From assembly GCA_030425195.1 (NCBI GenBank), contig JAUIAV010000003.1, positions 1 to 64,000 on the forward strand: a stretch of DNA of 64,000 nt. The letters are read 5' to 3'. Each line of letters opens with the position of its first letter. Positions within the stretch are counted from its first letter, which is position 1. A program made the translations under genes and the position numbers. Below are positions 26,269 to 34,857 of the stretch, one piece after another. The DNA is from Gammaproteobacteria bacterium. GTDB lineage: Bacteria > Pseudomonadota > Gammaproteobacteria > Pseudomonadales > Azotimanducaceae. A model generated the notes under the pieces. The model did no database searches. It had not been told where the DNA came from and was given only the letters and a program-made list of their open reading frames with translations.

Positions 26269-26383
26269 GCAGTCAACGCTGCTCTGAGAGGGCAGCCGCC
26301 GACGAAAAGTAGGTATCCACCCCATAAACGGTGACCGGGCAACGCCCTACTCTGGAAGCTGGCGAAAATTCCGGTGATCGACC

Positions 26384-27235
26384 ATGCGCGTCCTTGGCTC
26401 TCTGATGCTCTCAATGCTGTATGGCCTCAGCGCCTGTGCGGACGATCTGCCCGTGCCCGCAGCACCGCTGGCATTCATGTGGCAGATAGAGCTGCCGGAC
26501 GGGGACCGTCAGGCGCTTCTTTTCTATCACCACCGCGACGGCGGCATCTATACCGGTGAAACCGCGACCGGTGGAACCGCGCTCTGGCGCGGCTGGTGGC
26601 CGCTGCACTTCTACGCACCCGGTTGGCTGGATGACTCGAACCTGGCGATCCGGGGGACCTTCATCACCGGTGTCGGACCCGACGGTAACCGCCCGTTCGA
26701 TGCGACGCTGCGGTTTTCCTACGACGACGGCCGCTGGCAGGCACTGGAGCCGGAACTGTCCGAGCCACCATTCGAGAAACCCGTCCAGCTGCACTGTGGC
26801 GCCATGGAAGGCGTCGAGATCAGAAACCCGCGGGCCCTCGACCTGCTCCCCCGCTATCCCAACGACCTGGCCGTCGATTACACCACCCATCGGCTCATTC
26901 TGCTGCACGACCCTGCGGTGTCTGCGCTCGAGCCGCAGGTGATGAGTTCGGGTGCCGGCTACCATCTGGTGTGGACCGGCGAGGCCCCCATGCGTGCCTC
27001 TGCCTACGCTCGGCAGGGTACCCTCTGGATCGTGCTGCCGGCCGATGGGAAACCGATCAGCATGGCACCCGGCGAAGCCATGGAAACCTGCGACGACTGT
27101 CGGGCCGGTGTCTCCGGCCAGCCGCTGCTCCGCTGGATATTCACGCCCGTCAGCCGCGTGCCGGAGTCGAGCCCGGAATGGGTGCCGACCCGGCGACCGA
27201 TCTGCCGACCCGTTGGTCCGTCCGGGTCCGCATAG
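26384..27235 (+). CDS. Lipoprotein of unknown function encoded with a two-component system
   Basis: This 283-aa protein has a short lipoprotein signal ending Leu-Ser-Ala-Cys18. Its body is beta-rich with many aromatic residues (GGIYTGETATGG, WWPLHFYAPGWLDDSNLAI, TLRFSYDDGRWQALEPELS). The C-terminal part holds a CDDC pair (near residue 240) that could be redox-active or disulfide-linked. No family recognised. It is separated by only four bases from the response regulator gene. A partial copy of the ATGGGG-N6-CCCCAT operator found before the 29503/30276 gene pair lies 60 bases upstream. It may be an accessory sensor or an output of that system. Confidence 0.7.
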   Translation: MRVLGSLMLSMLYGLSACADDLPVPAAPLAFMWQIELPDGDRQALLFYHHRDGGIYTGETATGGTALWRGWWPLHFYAPGWLDDSNLAIRGTFITGVGPDGNRPFDATLRFSYDDGRWQALEPELSEPPFEKPVQLHCGAMEGVEIRNPRALDLLPRYPNDLAVDYTTHRLILLHDPAVSALEPQVMSSGAGYHLVWTGEAPMRASAYARQGTLWIVLPADGKPISMAPGEAMETCDDCRAGVSGQPLLRWIFTPVSRVPESSPEWVPTRRPICRPVGPSGSA

Positions 27236-27239
27236 TAGG

Positions 27240-27905
27240 ATGCCGGAGAGCAAAGCAGGACTGAGTGTGGGTCAGATTACGGTTGTCGTCGCCGACGATC
27301 ACGAGATCGTTCGATCGGCGCTCAGAGCCAGGCTCGAATCCGGGAGCTCCATCGATGCCGCCTACAGACTGGTCGGCGAGGCGAAAAACGGCCTGGAAGC
27401 CATCGCCTGCATCAAAGCGCAGCAACCCGATCTGATCTTCCTCGACATCTCCATGCCGCTGGCCAGTGGTCTCGAGATCATTCACGACCTGCGGCGCTGG
27501 AGTCCCCACACGAAGATCCTCGCCTTTACCGGCGTTACCGCCAGCGGTCTGCTCGCGAACGTGACCGCCACCGGCGTGGACGCCCTGTTCAGTAAAGCCA
27601 CCGATCTCGACCTGGTGTTCGAGAAGCTCCCGCTGATTCTGAGAGGCGGGCGTTTCATCGACCCGGAGCTGGTGGAGCTGATCGAGGCAGGCGCGCACAT
27701 ACCCGAGCTGACAGCCCGGGAACGACAGGTGCTCAACATGGTGGTGACCGGAAAGTCGAACAAGGAGATCGCCCGGCTTCTGAACATCAGTCCGAAAACG
27801 GTGGACAAGCATCGCACCAGCTTCATGCAGAAGCTGGACGTGCACTCACTGGCCGAGCTGATGGCGCGGGCGGTGAAGGACGGGCTCATTGATCCCTACT
27901 TCTGA
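27240..27905 (+). CDS. NarL/LuxR-type response regulator
   Basis: This 221-aa protein has a receiver domain (about 12-135) with the acidic pair in VVADDHEIVR and the phospho-acceptor Asp69 in LIFLDISMP. A LuxR-type helix-turn-helix occupies 153-215 (LTARERQVLNMVVTGKSNKEIARLL, KTVDKHR). Thr and Lys switch residues are present as AFTG and FSKA. It should be phosphorylated by the kinase encoded seven bases downstream and activate or repress promoters as a dimer. Candidate targets are the operators ATGGGG-N6-CCCCAT at 30159-30217. A GTG at 27267 is a possible alternative start. Confidence 0.9.
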   Translation: MPESKAGLSVGQITVVVADDHEIVRSALRARLESGSSIDAAYRLVGEAKNGLEAIACIKAQQPDLIFLDISMPLASGLEIIHDLRRWSPHTKILAFTGVTASGLLANVTATGVDALFSKATDLDLVFEKLPLILRGGRFIDPELVELIEAGAHIPELTARERQVLNMVVTGKSNKEIARLLNISPKTVDKHRTSFMQKLDVHSLAELMARAVKDGLIDPYF

Positions 27906-27912
27906 AGCCCGT

Positions 27913-29472
27913 ATGGCTCTCACCCGCTGCAGGGGGATGATCACCGGACTGGCGAAAGCCGCGGCCCTGCTCGTGTGCACGTTCGCCACGCAGAGCGCCG
28001 CCGGCCTGATCGAAAACTACGTACCAACGGGCTGGGATTTCGCCTTCTACACCCTGGCGAGCAGCACCATCGCCTTCACCGCCCTCATCGTGCTCGCCTA
28101 CCGGCAATACCGCTGGCTGATCTATTCCATCTTCTCCCTGACGCTGCTGGTGGATGCCGCCGCGATGGACGGGGTGCTGACCCACTTGGTCCAGGGCGGT
28201 GATTTCGTCCTGTGGGTGGTGCCCTTCCTGGCACACGCTGCAGCGGCCATCACCGGCTGGATTCTGATCGGCCTGCGCACGGAGCCCACCTTCTGGAACG
28301 GCATCGTCAAACCCGTCGCCTTCACGATGGCGGCCATCACGTCCATCTTCCCGCTCACCAGTTACTTCTGGCTGGAGAAGATCTCGATCGTGCTGATGTG
28401 GATACCGGTCAACGCATCGTTCTTTCTCATGATGTCTGCCCAGGTCCTGCCACCACTCAGCTGGGACAGCGATCAGAAGTGGCAGCTTACGGCCACACGG
28501 CTGTTCGCCGTGGCCATCGTGCTGTTCCTGGTCCTGCCTTACGTGCTGGGCGGCTTTCTGCCGCTGGATCTCTCACAGCAGCAGATCAATGCGTTCTTCC
28601 GCGCCGCCCTGCTCGCGTTCACGCTGTTCTCGCTGTTCGTGGTGGTCGGACAGGCCATGGCAAGTGTCCGTGCCCGGGAGCAGGCGGAGCGGGAAGCGGC
28701 CGAAGCCGCCCGCAAGGAAGCCCTGTTGCAGCTGGAACTGGAGCGTTCCGAGCGGGAGTACCAGCAGGCTCTGTCGAGCGCGATGGAGAGCCGCAGCCAG
28801 CTCGCCAGCGTCTCCCATGACCTGCGGCAGCCCATCGCCACGCTGCGCATGACCATCGCGCAGCTCCAGAAGGACGCCCATCGCAGCGGCAGAGACGACA
28901 CCGCCGAGCGGCTGGCCCAGGCAGTGGACTACGTCGACCATCTGGCAAGCGTGTACACGGGGAATGACGACATCGATCTGCGCGCACGGGAACACGATGA
29001 CTCGGAAGCCGGCACCGACCATTCGGAACCGGAAACCGTCCGCGCCGAGGTACTCACCGCGACCCTCCATCAGATGTTCGGCGCAGAGGCTGCCAGTCGG
29101 AACATGACCCTGCGTGTCTACGGAGACGATCTGGCCCTCTGTGTCGCGCCGCTGCCGACCCTTCGGATCATTTCCAATCTGGTCAGCAATGCCCTCCAGC
29201 ACTCCGGCGCAAGTCGCCTGGTCCTGGCTTTCCGTCCGAAGGGCGGCCGGATCCGGGTCCAGCTCACGGACAACGGGATCGGCATGGATGAGGCGAAGCT
29301 CGCGAAAGTACGGGAATGGGGCGTGAAGGGTGAGTCTTCGCTTGGAGACGGCCTGGGCCTCAGCATCGTGCAGGCCCTGTGCCGGGAACAGGGCTTCGGC
29401 CTGCACTTCACATCCGATCCCGGGCGGGGTACGACGATTGCCGTGGACGTACCGGCCGCGACGATTCGCTGA
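27913..29472 (+). CDS. Membrane sensor histidine kinase
   Basis: This 519-aa protein has seven or eight predicted membrane helices in residues 10-245, with few long loops, so it probably senses a membrane or lipid-soluble signal. A coiled coil follows (EQAEREAAEAARKEALLQLELERSEREY), then the H-box SHDLRQPIATLR with phospho-acceptor His302. The ATPase domain has its N-box near NLVSNALQHS, G1 DNGIGMDEAKL and G2 GDGLGLSIV. This is the MASE/7TM-type orthodox kinase layout. ATG 27913, eight bases after the regulator stop, is used. An upstream in-frame start would overlap the regulator gene. Partner: the LuxR-type regulator just before it. Confidence 0.9.
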   Translation: MALTRCRGMITGLAKAAALLVCTFATQSAAGLIENYVPTGWDFAFYTLASSTIAFTALIVLAYRQYRWLIYSIFSLTLLVDAAAMDGVLTHLVQGGDFVLWVVPFLAHAAAAITGWILIGLRTEPTFWNGIVKPVAFTMAAITSIFPLTSYFWLEKISIVLMWIPVNASFFLMMSAQVLPPLSWDSDQKWQLTATRLFAVAIVLFLVLPYVLGGFLPLDLSQQQINAFFRAALLAFTLFSLFVVVGQAMASVRAREQAEREAAEAARKEALLQLELERSEREYQQALSSAMESRSQLASVSHDLRQPIATLRMTIAQLQKDAHRSGRDDTAERLAQAVDYVDHLASVYTGNDDIDLRAREHDDSEAGTDHSEPETVRAEVLTATLHQMFGAEAASRNMTLRVYGDDLALCVAPLPTLRIISNLVSNALQHSGASRLVLAFRPKGGRIRVQLTDNGIGMDEAKLAKVREWGVKGESSLGDGLGLSIVQALCREQGFGLHFTSDPGRGTTIAVDVPAATIR

Positions 29473-29502
29473 CCGCGTGCCTCCGCGATCCCGCGCTCCG
29501 GC

Positions 29503-30102
29503 TTACCAGTCCCACTCCTCATCGCCCCCGGTCGGATCCGGGCCATTGCCCGGATCATTGCCCGGATCGCCGCGAGTATCGTCTGCCGGGGGCAGCACCT
29601 CTGCCGGCGACGCGATGGCTTTCCTCTGCCGGGCAAGATCGAACGCCGACTGATCATCCATGCGCACGGGCATCATGGCGTAGCGCGCCGGGCCCATGGC
29701 CGTCTGCACGGAGACGTTCAGCGTGCCGTCGTTGGCCAGCTGTGCCTGCCAGGGACCCATGAGCGGCAGATCCGAGCCGGCGTACTCACCCGAGCCGGTT
29801 TCCCGGATGTCCTTGATCACCACCATCATCGGCTGAATCTGCAGCACGAACAGATGCACCCAGGGATCCAGCGCATAGGCTCTGCCGGCCTGAACACGGA
29901 CCCGTTTACCGATGGAGGTGACCATCCACTCTCCATCGATGGGCAGCGCCGATGTGGTGGGCACCGTATTAGCCATAGGCAGAAACGCCGGAATCTGAGG
30001 CATCTGGGGTACGCCTTGAGCCGCCCGAGCGGTGGCCGAGGTGCACAGAACGATCGCCGCAAGAAGCGCGAGCGCAGGATATCTCGAGAATGCTGAGCAC
30101 AT
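29503..30102 (-). CDS. Secreted protein with acidic Gly/Pro/Asp tail, unknown function
   Basis: This 199-aa protein has a signal peptide (YPALALLAAIVLCTSATARA). A beta-rich domain follows in which GEWMVTSIGKRVRVQAGRAYALDPW and PLMGPWQAQLANDGTLNVSVQT stand out. It ends in a low-complexity, very acidic tail (repeated D-P-G-N units, then GGDEEWDW). ATG 30102 follows AAGGAAG at good spacing. No family recognised. It is convergent with the histidine kinase gene and divergent from the Cys-rich protein gene at 30276. Two identical-core operators occupy the shared upstream region, so it is probably an output of the adjacent two-component system. Confidence 0.72.
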   Translation of the reverse strand: MCSAFSRYPALALLAAIVLCTSATARAAQGVPQMPQIPAFLPMANTVPTTSALPIDGEWMVTSIGKRVRVQAGRAYALDPWVHLFVLQIQPMMVVIKDIRETGSGEYAGSDLPLMGPWQAQLANDGTLNVSVQTAMGPARYAMMPVRMDDQSAFDLARQRKAIASPAEVLPPADDTRGDPGNDPGNGPDPTGGDEEWDW

Positions 30103-30158
30103 GGGATCTTCCTTCGTCAGGTTGACCCTCATTCAGACGCAGCGGCTCGAGCAATCCT

Positions 30159-30176
30159 ATGGGGTCGAACCCCCAT
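30159..30176. promoter_or_regulatory. Operator copy 1: ATGGGG-N6-CCCCAT
   Basis: A perfect 6+6-bp inverted repeat with a 6-bp spacer lies in the 173-bp region between the divergent secreted-protein genes. An identical core recurs 41 bp away (about four helical turns). This geometry suits two dimers of a regulator on one face of DNA. The LuxR-type regulator at 27240 is the natural candidate (inference). Confidence 0.6.
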
Positions 30177-30199
30177 ATCCAGCGGAGGCAGACGGCCGA

Positions 30200-30217
30200 A
30201 TGGGGCACTCACCCCAT
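30200..30217. promoter_or_regulatory. Operator copy 2: ATGGGG-N6-CCCCAT
   Basis: This is the second perfect copy of the inverted repeat, with a different spacer sequence (CACTCA against TCGAAC in copy 1). Conservation of the arms with divergence of the spacer is what a protein-binding site would show. It lies 59 bp before the start of the Cys-rich protein gene. Confidence 0.6.
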
Positions 30218-30275
30218 AGGACGCACGTCTGGTCAGGATTACTTTATCCAGAGCGCCGCAAAGTAAGGTGGATTC

Positions 30276-32216
30276 ATGCCTGCTCTGATCCTGATCGCAT
30301 TACTGACCCTCGGCTTCTCCAGCGCTTCTTACGCCGCGGATTGCGGCGGCCGGAACCAGAACGCCTGCCCTGCCTGGCATTTCGGACCGCCCTGTGAGCA
30401 GGGTCTGCGCAAGAACGGCAGCGGCAAGTGCAAACCCTGCGGCGGGGACGGCGAACGGGCCTGTCGCGTGATCGACAAAGGCAAGCAGTGCGAGGATGGC
30501 CTAATCTATCGCGCCGGTTACTGCACGCGGACCAACATCGCGTGCGGGACGCTGGGCAGCCCGCCCTGCCACTGGCTGAAACCCGGCGCCCGCTGCTCGG
30601 CCGAGAACACGGCCACCATCGACGGCATCTGCCAGCACTGCGGTCGTCCGTTCGAACGCGCCTGTCCGATCCAGGAGAAAGGGGACAACTGTGTGTCCGG
30701 CACGACATACAGCAGGGGGGTCTGTGTGCCCGACGAAGCGCCTTCTACCGCGGACGCACCGAAAAGCCGCGTCTACAACCGCACCGACACCCCCGTGTTC
30801 GTACAGATCGGCGATGAATGGGGTAAAAAGCAGATTCCGGCGAACGGCCACATCGAGTTCAGCGTGCCGGAGCTGCATTGTTTGGACCACTCCCAGGGTT
30901 TCGTCGATCCCGACAATGAAACCTATTTCAACGCGGACTACTTCGTTGAAGTGGCGACGGCGAGCTGCCGCCAGTGGGCGCCGATCACCATCTGGCGTGA
31001 TGAGGCAGCCTACTCCGAGCATAGAGACGAGCCGGTAGACACCCGCCACGTCCACCGCGGTGTGATGAGCAATTCCGAGTTCCGCGCGCATCTGCTGGAG
31101 AGACGGATCGAAGCGACACAGCCCGGCGGAGTTCTGTACGACAGAGGGGTGCGGGCCGTGGTGATGGCGCCGGATCGGGATGCCTGGGTCGCCTACTGGG
31201 GACCCGGTGAGATCGAAGTAGGACGTCAGGACAGCGCGCACGGTTCCCCGGCCGGGCTGACGCCTCCTGCCGCCCGCAGCGACCGCCGCGTGAGGCGTCT
31301 CTACGGCGCCGGCGGCAGCCAGTGGCTGATGTGTCTGCCCCAGGCCGGCGCAGGCTGCAGATCGGAAGAACTGACGGACTATCCCATCAACGCGGTCGGC
31401 AGCTGGTGGGAATACCTGGCAGCCGAACACATGGTGGAGTTCATGCTGATGGACGACGACGAGCTCGTCTCCAAGCGCTACGGCCTCAGCGAAGCCCACC
31501 ACTACCGGCGCTACGAGAAAGTCGGCCCCAACCGGTACCGGAGCAGATATGGCAACTTCTACGAGTTCACTTCCAGCACCACGGGCTTCTGGGAGAGCGG
31601 CAAGTCGGGCAACAGGCAGTACTTCCGCCGGACCAGCGACGTCCCGAAGATGGAGGGCATGTACGACGGCGTCCTGGAAACGGAGATCAACGGCGACCGG
31701 CGTCGTAGGCTGGTGACGTTCGTGGTGAGAGATGCGGAAAACCCCCTGAATCTCGCCACCCTGAACAAACCCGACCGGCTGAACGTCAAACGCCTGGATC
31801 AGAGTGACTGGGTGGAATACAACCGCATCGAACGGAACCCCAATCTCTTCAAGAGCGACGACGGCGCAGCCATCCGCTTCCACGACTCCACACGCTACAG
31901 ACGTGTGGAGTTCGACTGGACGAGCGCCGACGGTTCGGTGAACGAGACCTTCTACCGGATCCGGGCCCGTGGCGGCGACAGGGACTTTCTCGAAGGCGAC
32001 TGGAAAGTCGACGGCAATGCGTTCGAGATCACGAAGCACAGTCAGAACAGCCTCACCGTGAAGGGACTGAACGAATCCGGGAAGGTCACCTTTCAGCGCA
32101 GAGCCCGGAACGCCCTCTACTTCAGAGACGACGATCGAAACGTCCTGCGCTGGACAGACCGGGGACTCTTCTACAAAGCCAGAGGGGAAGCGCCGCAGCG
32201 GGTCGAGCGGGACTGA
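30276..32216 (+). CDS. Large secreted protein with four Cys-rich repeats
   Basis: This 646-aa protein has a signal peptide (residues 1-20, ending SYA). Residues about 23-150 hold four repeats with the strict spacing C-x7-C-x8-C-x10/11-C (16 Cys). Repeats 2 and 4 share ERAC or GERAC and a D/E-KG-x2-C segment. The middle and C-terminal parts (150-646) are Cys-poor and beta-rich. They include YNRTDTPVFVQIGDEWGKKQIPANGHIEF, a probable sandwich domain, and repeated Y/W/F-rich short strands such as HYRRYEKVGPNRYRSRYGNFYEF. I recognise no family. It is probably periplasmic or exported, with the Cys repeats disulfide-bonded. Upstream operators tie it to the neighbouring two-component system. Confidence 0.75.
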   Translation: MPALILIALLTLGFSSASYAADCGGRNQNACPAWHFGPPCEQGLRKNGSGKCKPCGGDGERACRVIDKGKQCEDGLIYRAGYCTRTNIACGTLGSPPCHWLKPGARCSAENTATIDGICQHCGRPFERACPIQEKGDNCVSGTTYSRGVCVPDEAPSTADAPKSRVYNRTDTPVFVQIGDEWGKKQIPANGHIEFSVPELHCLDHSQGFVDPDNETYFNADYFVEVATASCRQWAPITIWRDEAAYSEHRDEPVDTRHVHRGVMSNSEFRAHLLERRIEATQPGGVLYDRGVRAVVMAPDRDAWVAYWGPGEIEVGRQDSAHGSPAGLTPPAARSDRRVRRLYGAGGSQWLMCLPQAGAGCRSEELTDYPINAVGSWWEYLAAEHMVEFMLMDDDELVSKRYGLSEAHHYRRYEKVGPNRYRSRYGNFYEFTSSTTGFWESGKSGNRQYFRRTSDVPKMEGMYDGVLETEINGDRRRRLVTFVVRDAENPLNLATLNKPDRLNVKRLDQSDWVEYNRIERNPNLFKSDDGAAIRFHDSTRYRRVEFDWTSADGSVNETFYRIRARGGDRDFLEGDWKVDGNAFEITKHSQNSLTVKGLNESGKVTFQRRARNALYFRDDDRNVLRWTDRGLFYKARGEAPQRVERD

Positions 32217-32224
32217 ACCCGGCC

Positions 32225-32914
32225 TCAGCGGCGTAGTACGGCAATCCAGCGGCCGAGGTTCAGAAGACTCGCCAGGGAACCGGCCACATAGGTGAGCGCA
32301 GCCGCCTTCAGGATACGACGGGCGTGCGGCAGATCGCCTTCGTGCAGATAGTTACCTCTGGCCAGCAAGGGCAGCGCCTTGCCGAAGCTGGCATCCAGCT
32401 CCACAGGCAGTGTCACCAGATGCACGATGGTGCCCATGGCCATGGATGCCACGGCGAGCAGCAGCAGAAGAAATCCCGCCTGAGGCACCTTGAGCAGGAT
32501 CAGCACCACGGGAATCGCAATCAGCAGCATCCGGCTCACCCGGTCGCTCCGGGCAGCCGCCTTCACCAGCCGCTGCCGGGTCTGAAACAGCGCCTCTCCC
32601 CGGGCGTCCTGCAGCGCATGGCCCACCTCATGCGCGGCCACCGTGACCGCCGTCAGCGAGTAACCGGCATAGTTGTCGGCGGACAGGCGAACGGCCCGTT
32701 CGGTCGGGTCATAGTGGTCGCCGGACGCCGTCTGCTCGACCTTCACGTCCGCCAGATCGAAGCTGTCGAGCAGGTGCCGCGCCAGCTCGCCGCCGGTGCC
32801 CTGCCGGCGGTAACGGTCGGCCGGCTGACTGTACCTGTGCATCACCCACTTCACCCAGACTGCGGGCAGCAGCACGGCAGCCAGAATCGCGATGAGGAGG
32901 ATGAGCATCAGCAT
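32225..32914 (-). CDS. YugP-type membrane zinc metallopeptidase
   Basis: This 229-aa protein has an N-terminal membrane helix (3-22). A long soluble stretch follows with HEVGHALQ at 95-102, the zinc HExxH motif in the context VTVAAHEVGH, and then two or three further membrane helices (about 130-165 and 195-215). This matches the Zn_peptidase_2 (YugP) family of about 230 aa. Its substrates are not well known; it may degrade membrane proteins. It is convergent with the Cys-rich protein gene, eight bases from its stop. Confidence 0.9.
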   Translation of the reverse strand: MLMLILLIAILAAVLLPAVWVKWVMHRYSQPADRYRRQGTGGELARHLLDSFDLADVKVEQTASGDHYDPTERAVRLSADNYAGYSLTAVTVAAHEVGHALQDARGEALFQTRQRLVKAAARSDRVSRMLLIAIPVVLILLKVPQAGFLLLLLAVASMAMGTIVHLVTLPVELDASFGKALPLLARGNYLHEGDLPHARRILKAAALTYVAGSLASLLNLGRWIAVLRR

Positions 32915-33027
32915 GAGCCGATTATCTCATGCTCGAACGAACAGGCGTGCGCGCGTCCGACAGCGGGAGAGCACTTACAACTCGTTGGTTGCCGCCGACG
33001 CCGAACCCGGTAGCCTTTCCCGCTGCA

Positions 33028-33528
33028 ATGACCAATTTCACGGGCTGGGACAACCGGCTGTCGGGTCTTCGTCGCGGGGTACTCGCATTCGTGCTGACCG
33101 CCGCCGGCGCCGTTCCCGCTGAAGCCACCGAATGGACGTACCGGTATTTTTCCAACCCGGTGCTCGGCGTCACCACGCACCTGGCCGAGGTTAAAGCAGA
33201 CGGCCTGAGCGTGTCCGTTCGCTGCGACGGCACGCCAGCTATCCCTGAAACGCGCGTTCACCTGGACGAACCCCTGCTGGAAAGTCTCGAGAGTCTGGAT
33301 TGGGCCTTCGACGGCATCGAGTTCCAGCCCCCCCAGTGGGCGAAGAGCCCCAACAGACAGTCACTCATCCTGTCCGGCCGTGACGGCGACAGGGTTTTCC
33401 GTCTTCTGATGGCCTACCGGGAAATGGCCCTGACCCTGCACCTGACAGGTTCGCGCGACGCCGGCTACACAGTGCCGCTGTCGGGATCGTCGGCGGCCAT
33501 TCGAAGCGTGCAGAACGGCTGCCGCTGA
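33028..33528 (+). CDS. Secreted protein of unknown function (166 aa)
   Basis: From ATG 33028 the product has a plausible signal peptide (RRGVLAFVLTAAGAVPAEA) and then a mature domain of about 130 aa with strands such as EWTYRYFSNPVLGVTTHLAEVKADGLSVSVRCDG and SLILSGRDGDRVFRLLMAYREMALTLHL. Two Cys residues (one mid-protein, one at the end) could form a disulfide. No ribosome-binding site is obvious before 33028, so the start is tentative. No family recognised. It is divergent from the metallopeptidase gene. Confidence 0.6.
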   Translation: MTNFTGWDNRLSGLRRGVLAFVLTAAGAVPAEATEWTYRYFSNPVLGVTTHLAEVKADGLSVSVRCDGTPAIPETRVHLDEPLLESLESLDWAFDGIEFQPPQWAKSPNRQSLILSGRDGDRVFRLLMAYREMALTLHLTGSRDAGYTVPLSGSSAAIRSVQNGCR

Positions 33529-33588
33529 GTTTCGACCGGCCTGGGCGTCAAGACCATCTTTCATACCCGTTGCTGGTAATCTGCGCCT

Positions 33589-34050
33589 GTGAACGCCGAA
33601 CAGGATAATGCGATCTACCTCTCCAGGGTGGACGTCAACGAGCCGCTGTCGAGCTTTTCGCGCCATGGCTTTGAACTGGACGGTGAGTTCTGGCCTTCCG
33701 TCGAACACTACTTCCAGGGGATGAAATTCGAATCACCGGACGAACGGGAGAAGGTCCGCCTGACGGATCATCCATCGAAGGCCAGACGTCTGGGGCGCAG
33801 CCGGTTCCGGAAGATCCGCAAGGACTGGTCGAAAGTCCGCCGCGTGATGATGACGCGGGCGGTCTACACGAAGTGTCGCACCCACCCGGAGGTGGCGGAG
33901 CGGCTGCTGGCAACCGGGGAGGCCCTGCTGGTGGAGAACAGTCAGTACGACTACTTCTGGGGGTGCGGCCGGGATCGGAGGGGCCACAATACGTATGGGA
34001 AGGTGTTGATGGACGTCAGAAGCAAGCTGCTTGAGGAAATCCGCACATAG
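33589..34050 (+). CDS. NADAR-family protein (YbiA-like N-glycosidase fold)
   Basis: This 153-aa protein carries the NADAR (DUF1768) signatures: PLSSFSRHGFELDGEFWPSVEHYFQGMKF near the start and the ending YDYFWGCGRDRRGHNTYGKVLMDVR. YbiA-type members hydrolyse N-glycosidic bonds of early riboflavin-pathway intermediates. Other NADAR proteins act on ADP-ribosylated bases or NAD-related signals, sometimes in defence contexts. The start is GTG 33589. No riboflavin genes are adjacent. It sits at the edge of the lower-GC region that precedes the island, so it may be an accessory gene. Confidence 0.88.
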   Translation: MNAEQDNAIYLSRVDVNEPLSSFSRHGFELDGEFWPSVEHYFQGMKFESPDEREKVRLTDHPSKARRLGRSRFRKIRKDWSKVRRVMMTRAVYTKCRTHPEVAERLLATGEALLVENSQYDYFWGCGRDRRGHNTYGKVLMDVRSKLLEEIRT

Positions 34051-34188
34051 GTCGCGGAACAGCGCCATGCTGCCGCTGCTGGCATTTACACTGGAGAACA
34101 AACTTCCATCAAAGTCGCACACACAGTGTTTCCCCGCCAGGAGGTATAGTCCCGCTGGAAAGTTCACCGCCCCAGGGGTACGAGAGAA

Positions 34189-34770
34189 ATGCTCAAAGAG
34201 TCTCTTAAACCTGCGTTTCGCACCTTCAGCCGTTTTTTTCCCACGACATCTACGGTGATTCAGTATCAGCGTTCGCTCGCGAGGCTCGGCAATGAACGCG
34301 AGGAACGCAATCGCTGCCATCGAGAATTCATCGAGTTCGCCGTGGGAAAGCCCGCGCTGCAGATCGGGGTCAAGGAGGATGTCGGGCGCAAGAACGGAGA
34401 GAATTGGGTGAGCGTCGACAAGTATGACACCCGACCCTTCATCGACTTCAACGATGACATCTATGCACTGCATTTCGAGGATGAGACTTTCGATGCAGTC
34501 GCATGCAGTTCAATTCTCGAGCACCTGGAGTACCCCGAAGCCGCGATTGCCGAGCTCGACCGCGTGCTGAAACCCGGCGGGCGCATCTGGCTGCAGCTGC
34601 CTTTTTACTACCATTTCCATGGTTCACCCAATGACTACTGGCGGGCTTCCCCGGAAGGTCTTCGCATCTGGGCTCGCAATTTCAAGGAGATCCGGTGCGG
34701 GAGTTTCTGCTGGAAGCGAACGCCGCTCAACAGCTCGACTTTCTTCTACGGGGAGAAAGCGCTGAGCTAG
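34189..34770 (+). CDS. Small SAM-dependent methyltransferase
   Basis: This 193-aa class I methyltransferase has a shortened motif-I region (KPALQIGVKED in place of a Gly-rich loop). The post-motif block is clear: FDAVACSSILEHLEYPEAAIAELDRVLKPGGRIWLQLPF, followed by YYWRAS-type residues. It resembles methyltransferases found in O-antigen and glycan clusters, so it could belong with the island genes downstream. AGAGA precedes ATG 34189. Third-codon positions are noticeably more A/T-rich than in the genes before 33.5 kb, which suggests acquisition by transfer. Confidence 0.8.
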   Translation: MLKESLKPAFRTFSRFFPTTSTVIQYQRSLARLGNEREERNRCHREFIEFAVGKPALQIGVKEDVGRKNGENWVSVDKYDTRPFIDFNDDIYALHFEDETFDAVACSSILEHLEYPEAAIAELDRVLKPGGRIWLQLPFYYHFHGSPNDYWRASPEGLRIWARNFKEIRCGSFCWKRTPLNSSTFFYGEKALS

Positions 34771-34857
34771 TGTGGCTCGGCTCCACCACAACAGAACTCA
34801 GTTCTGATCACGGAATTCGATACCATCCTGGGTCCGCGACTGATTGGCCGGGGCCCG

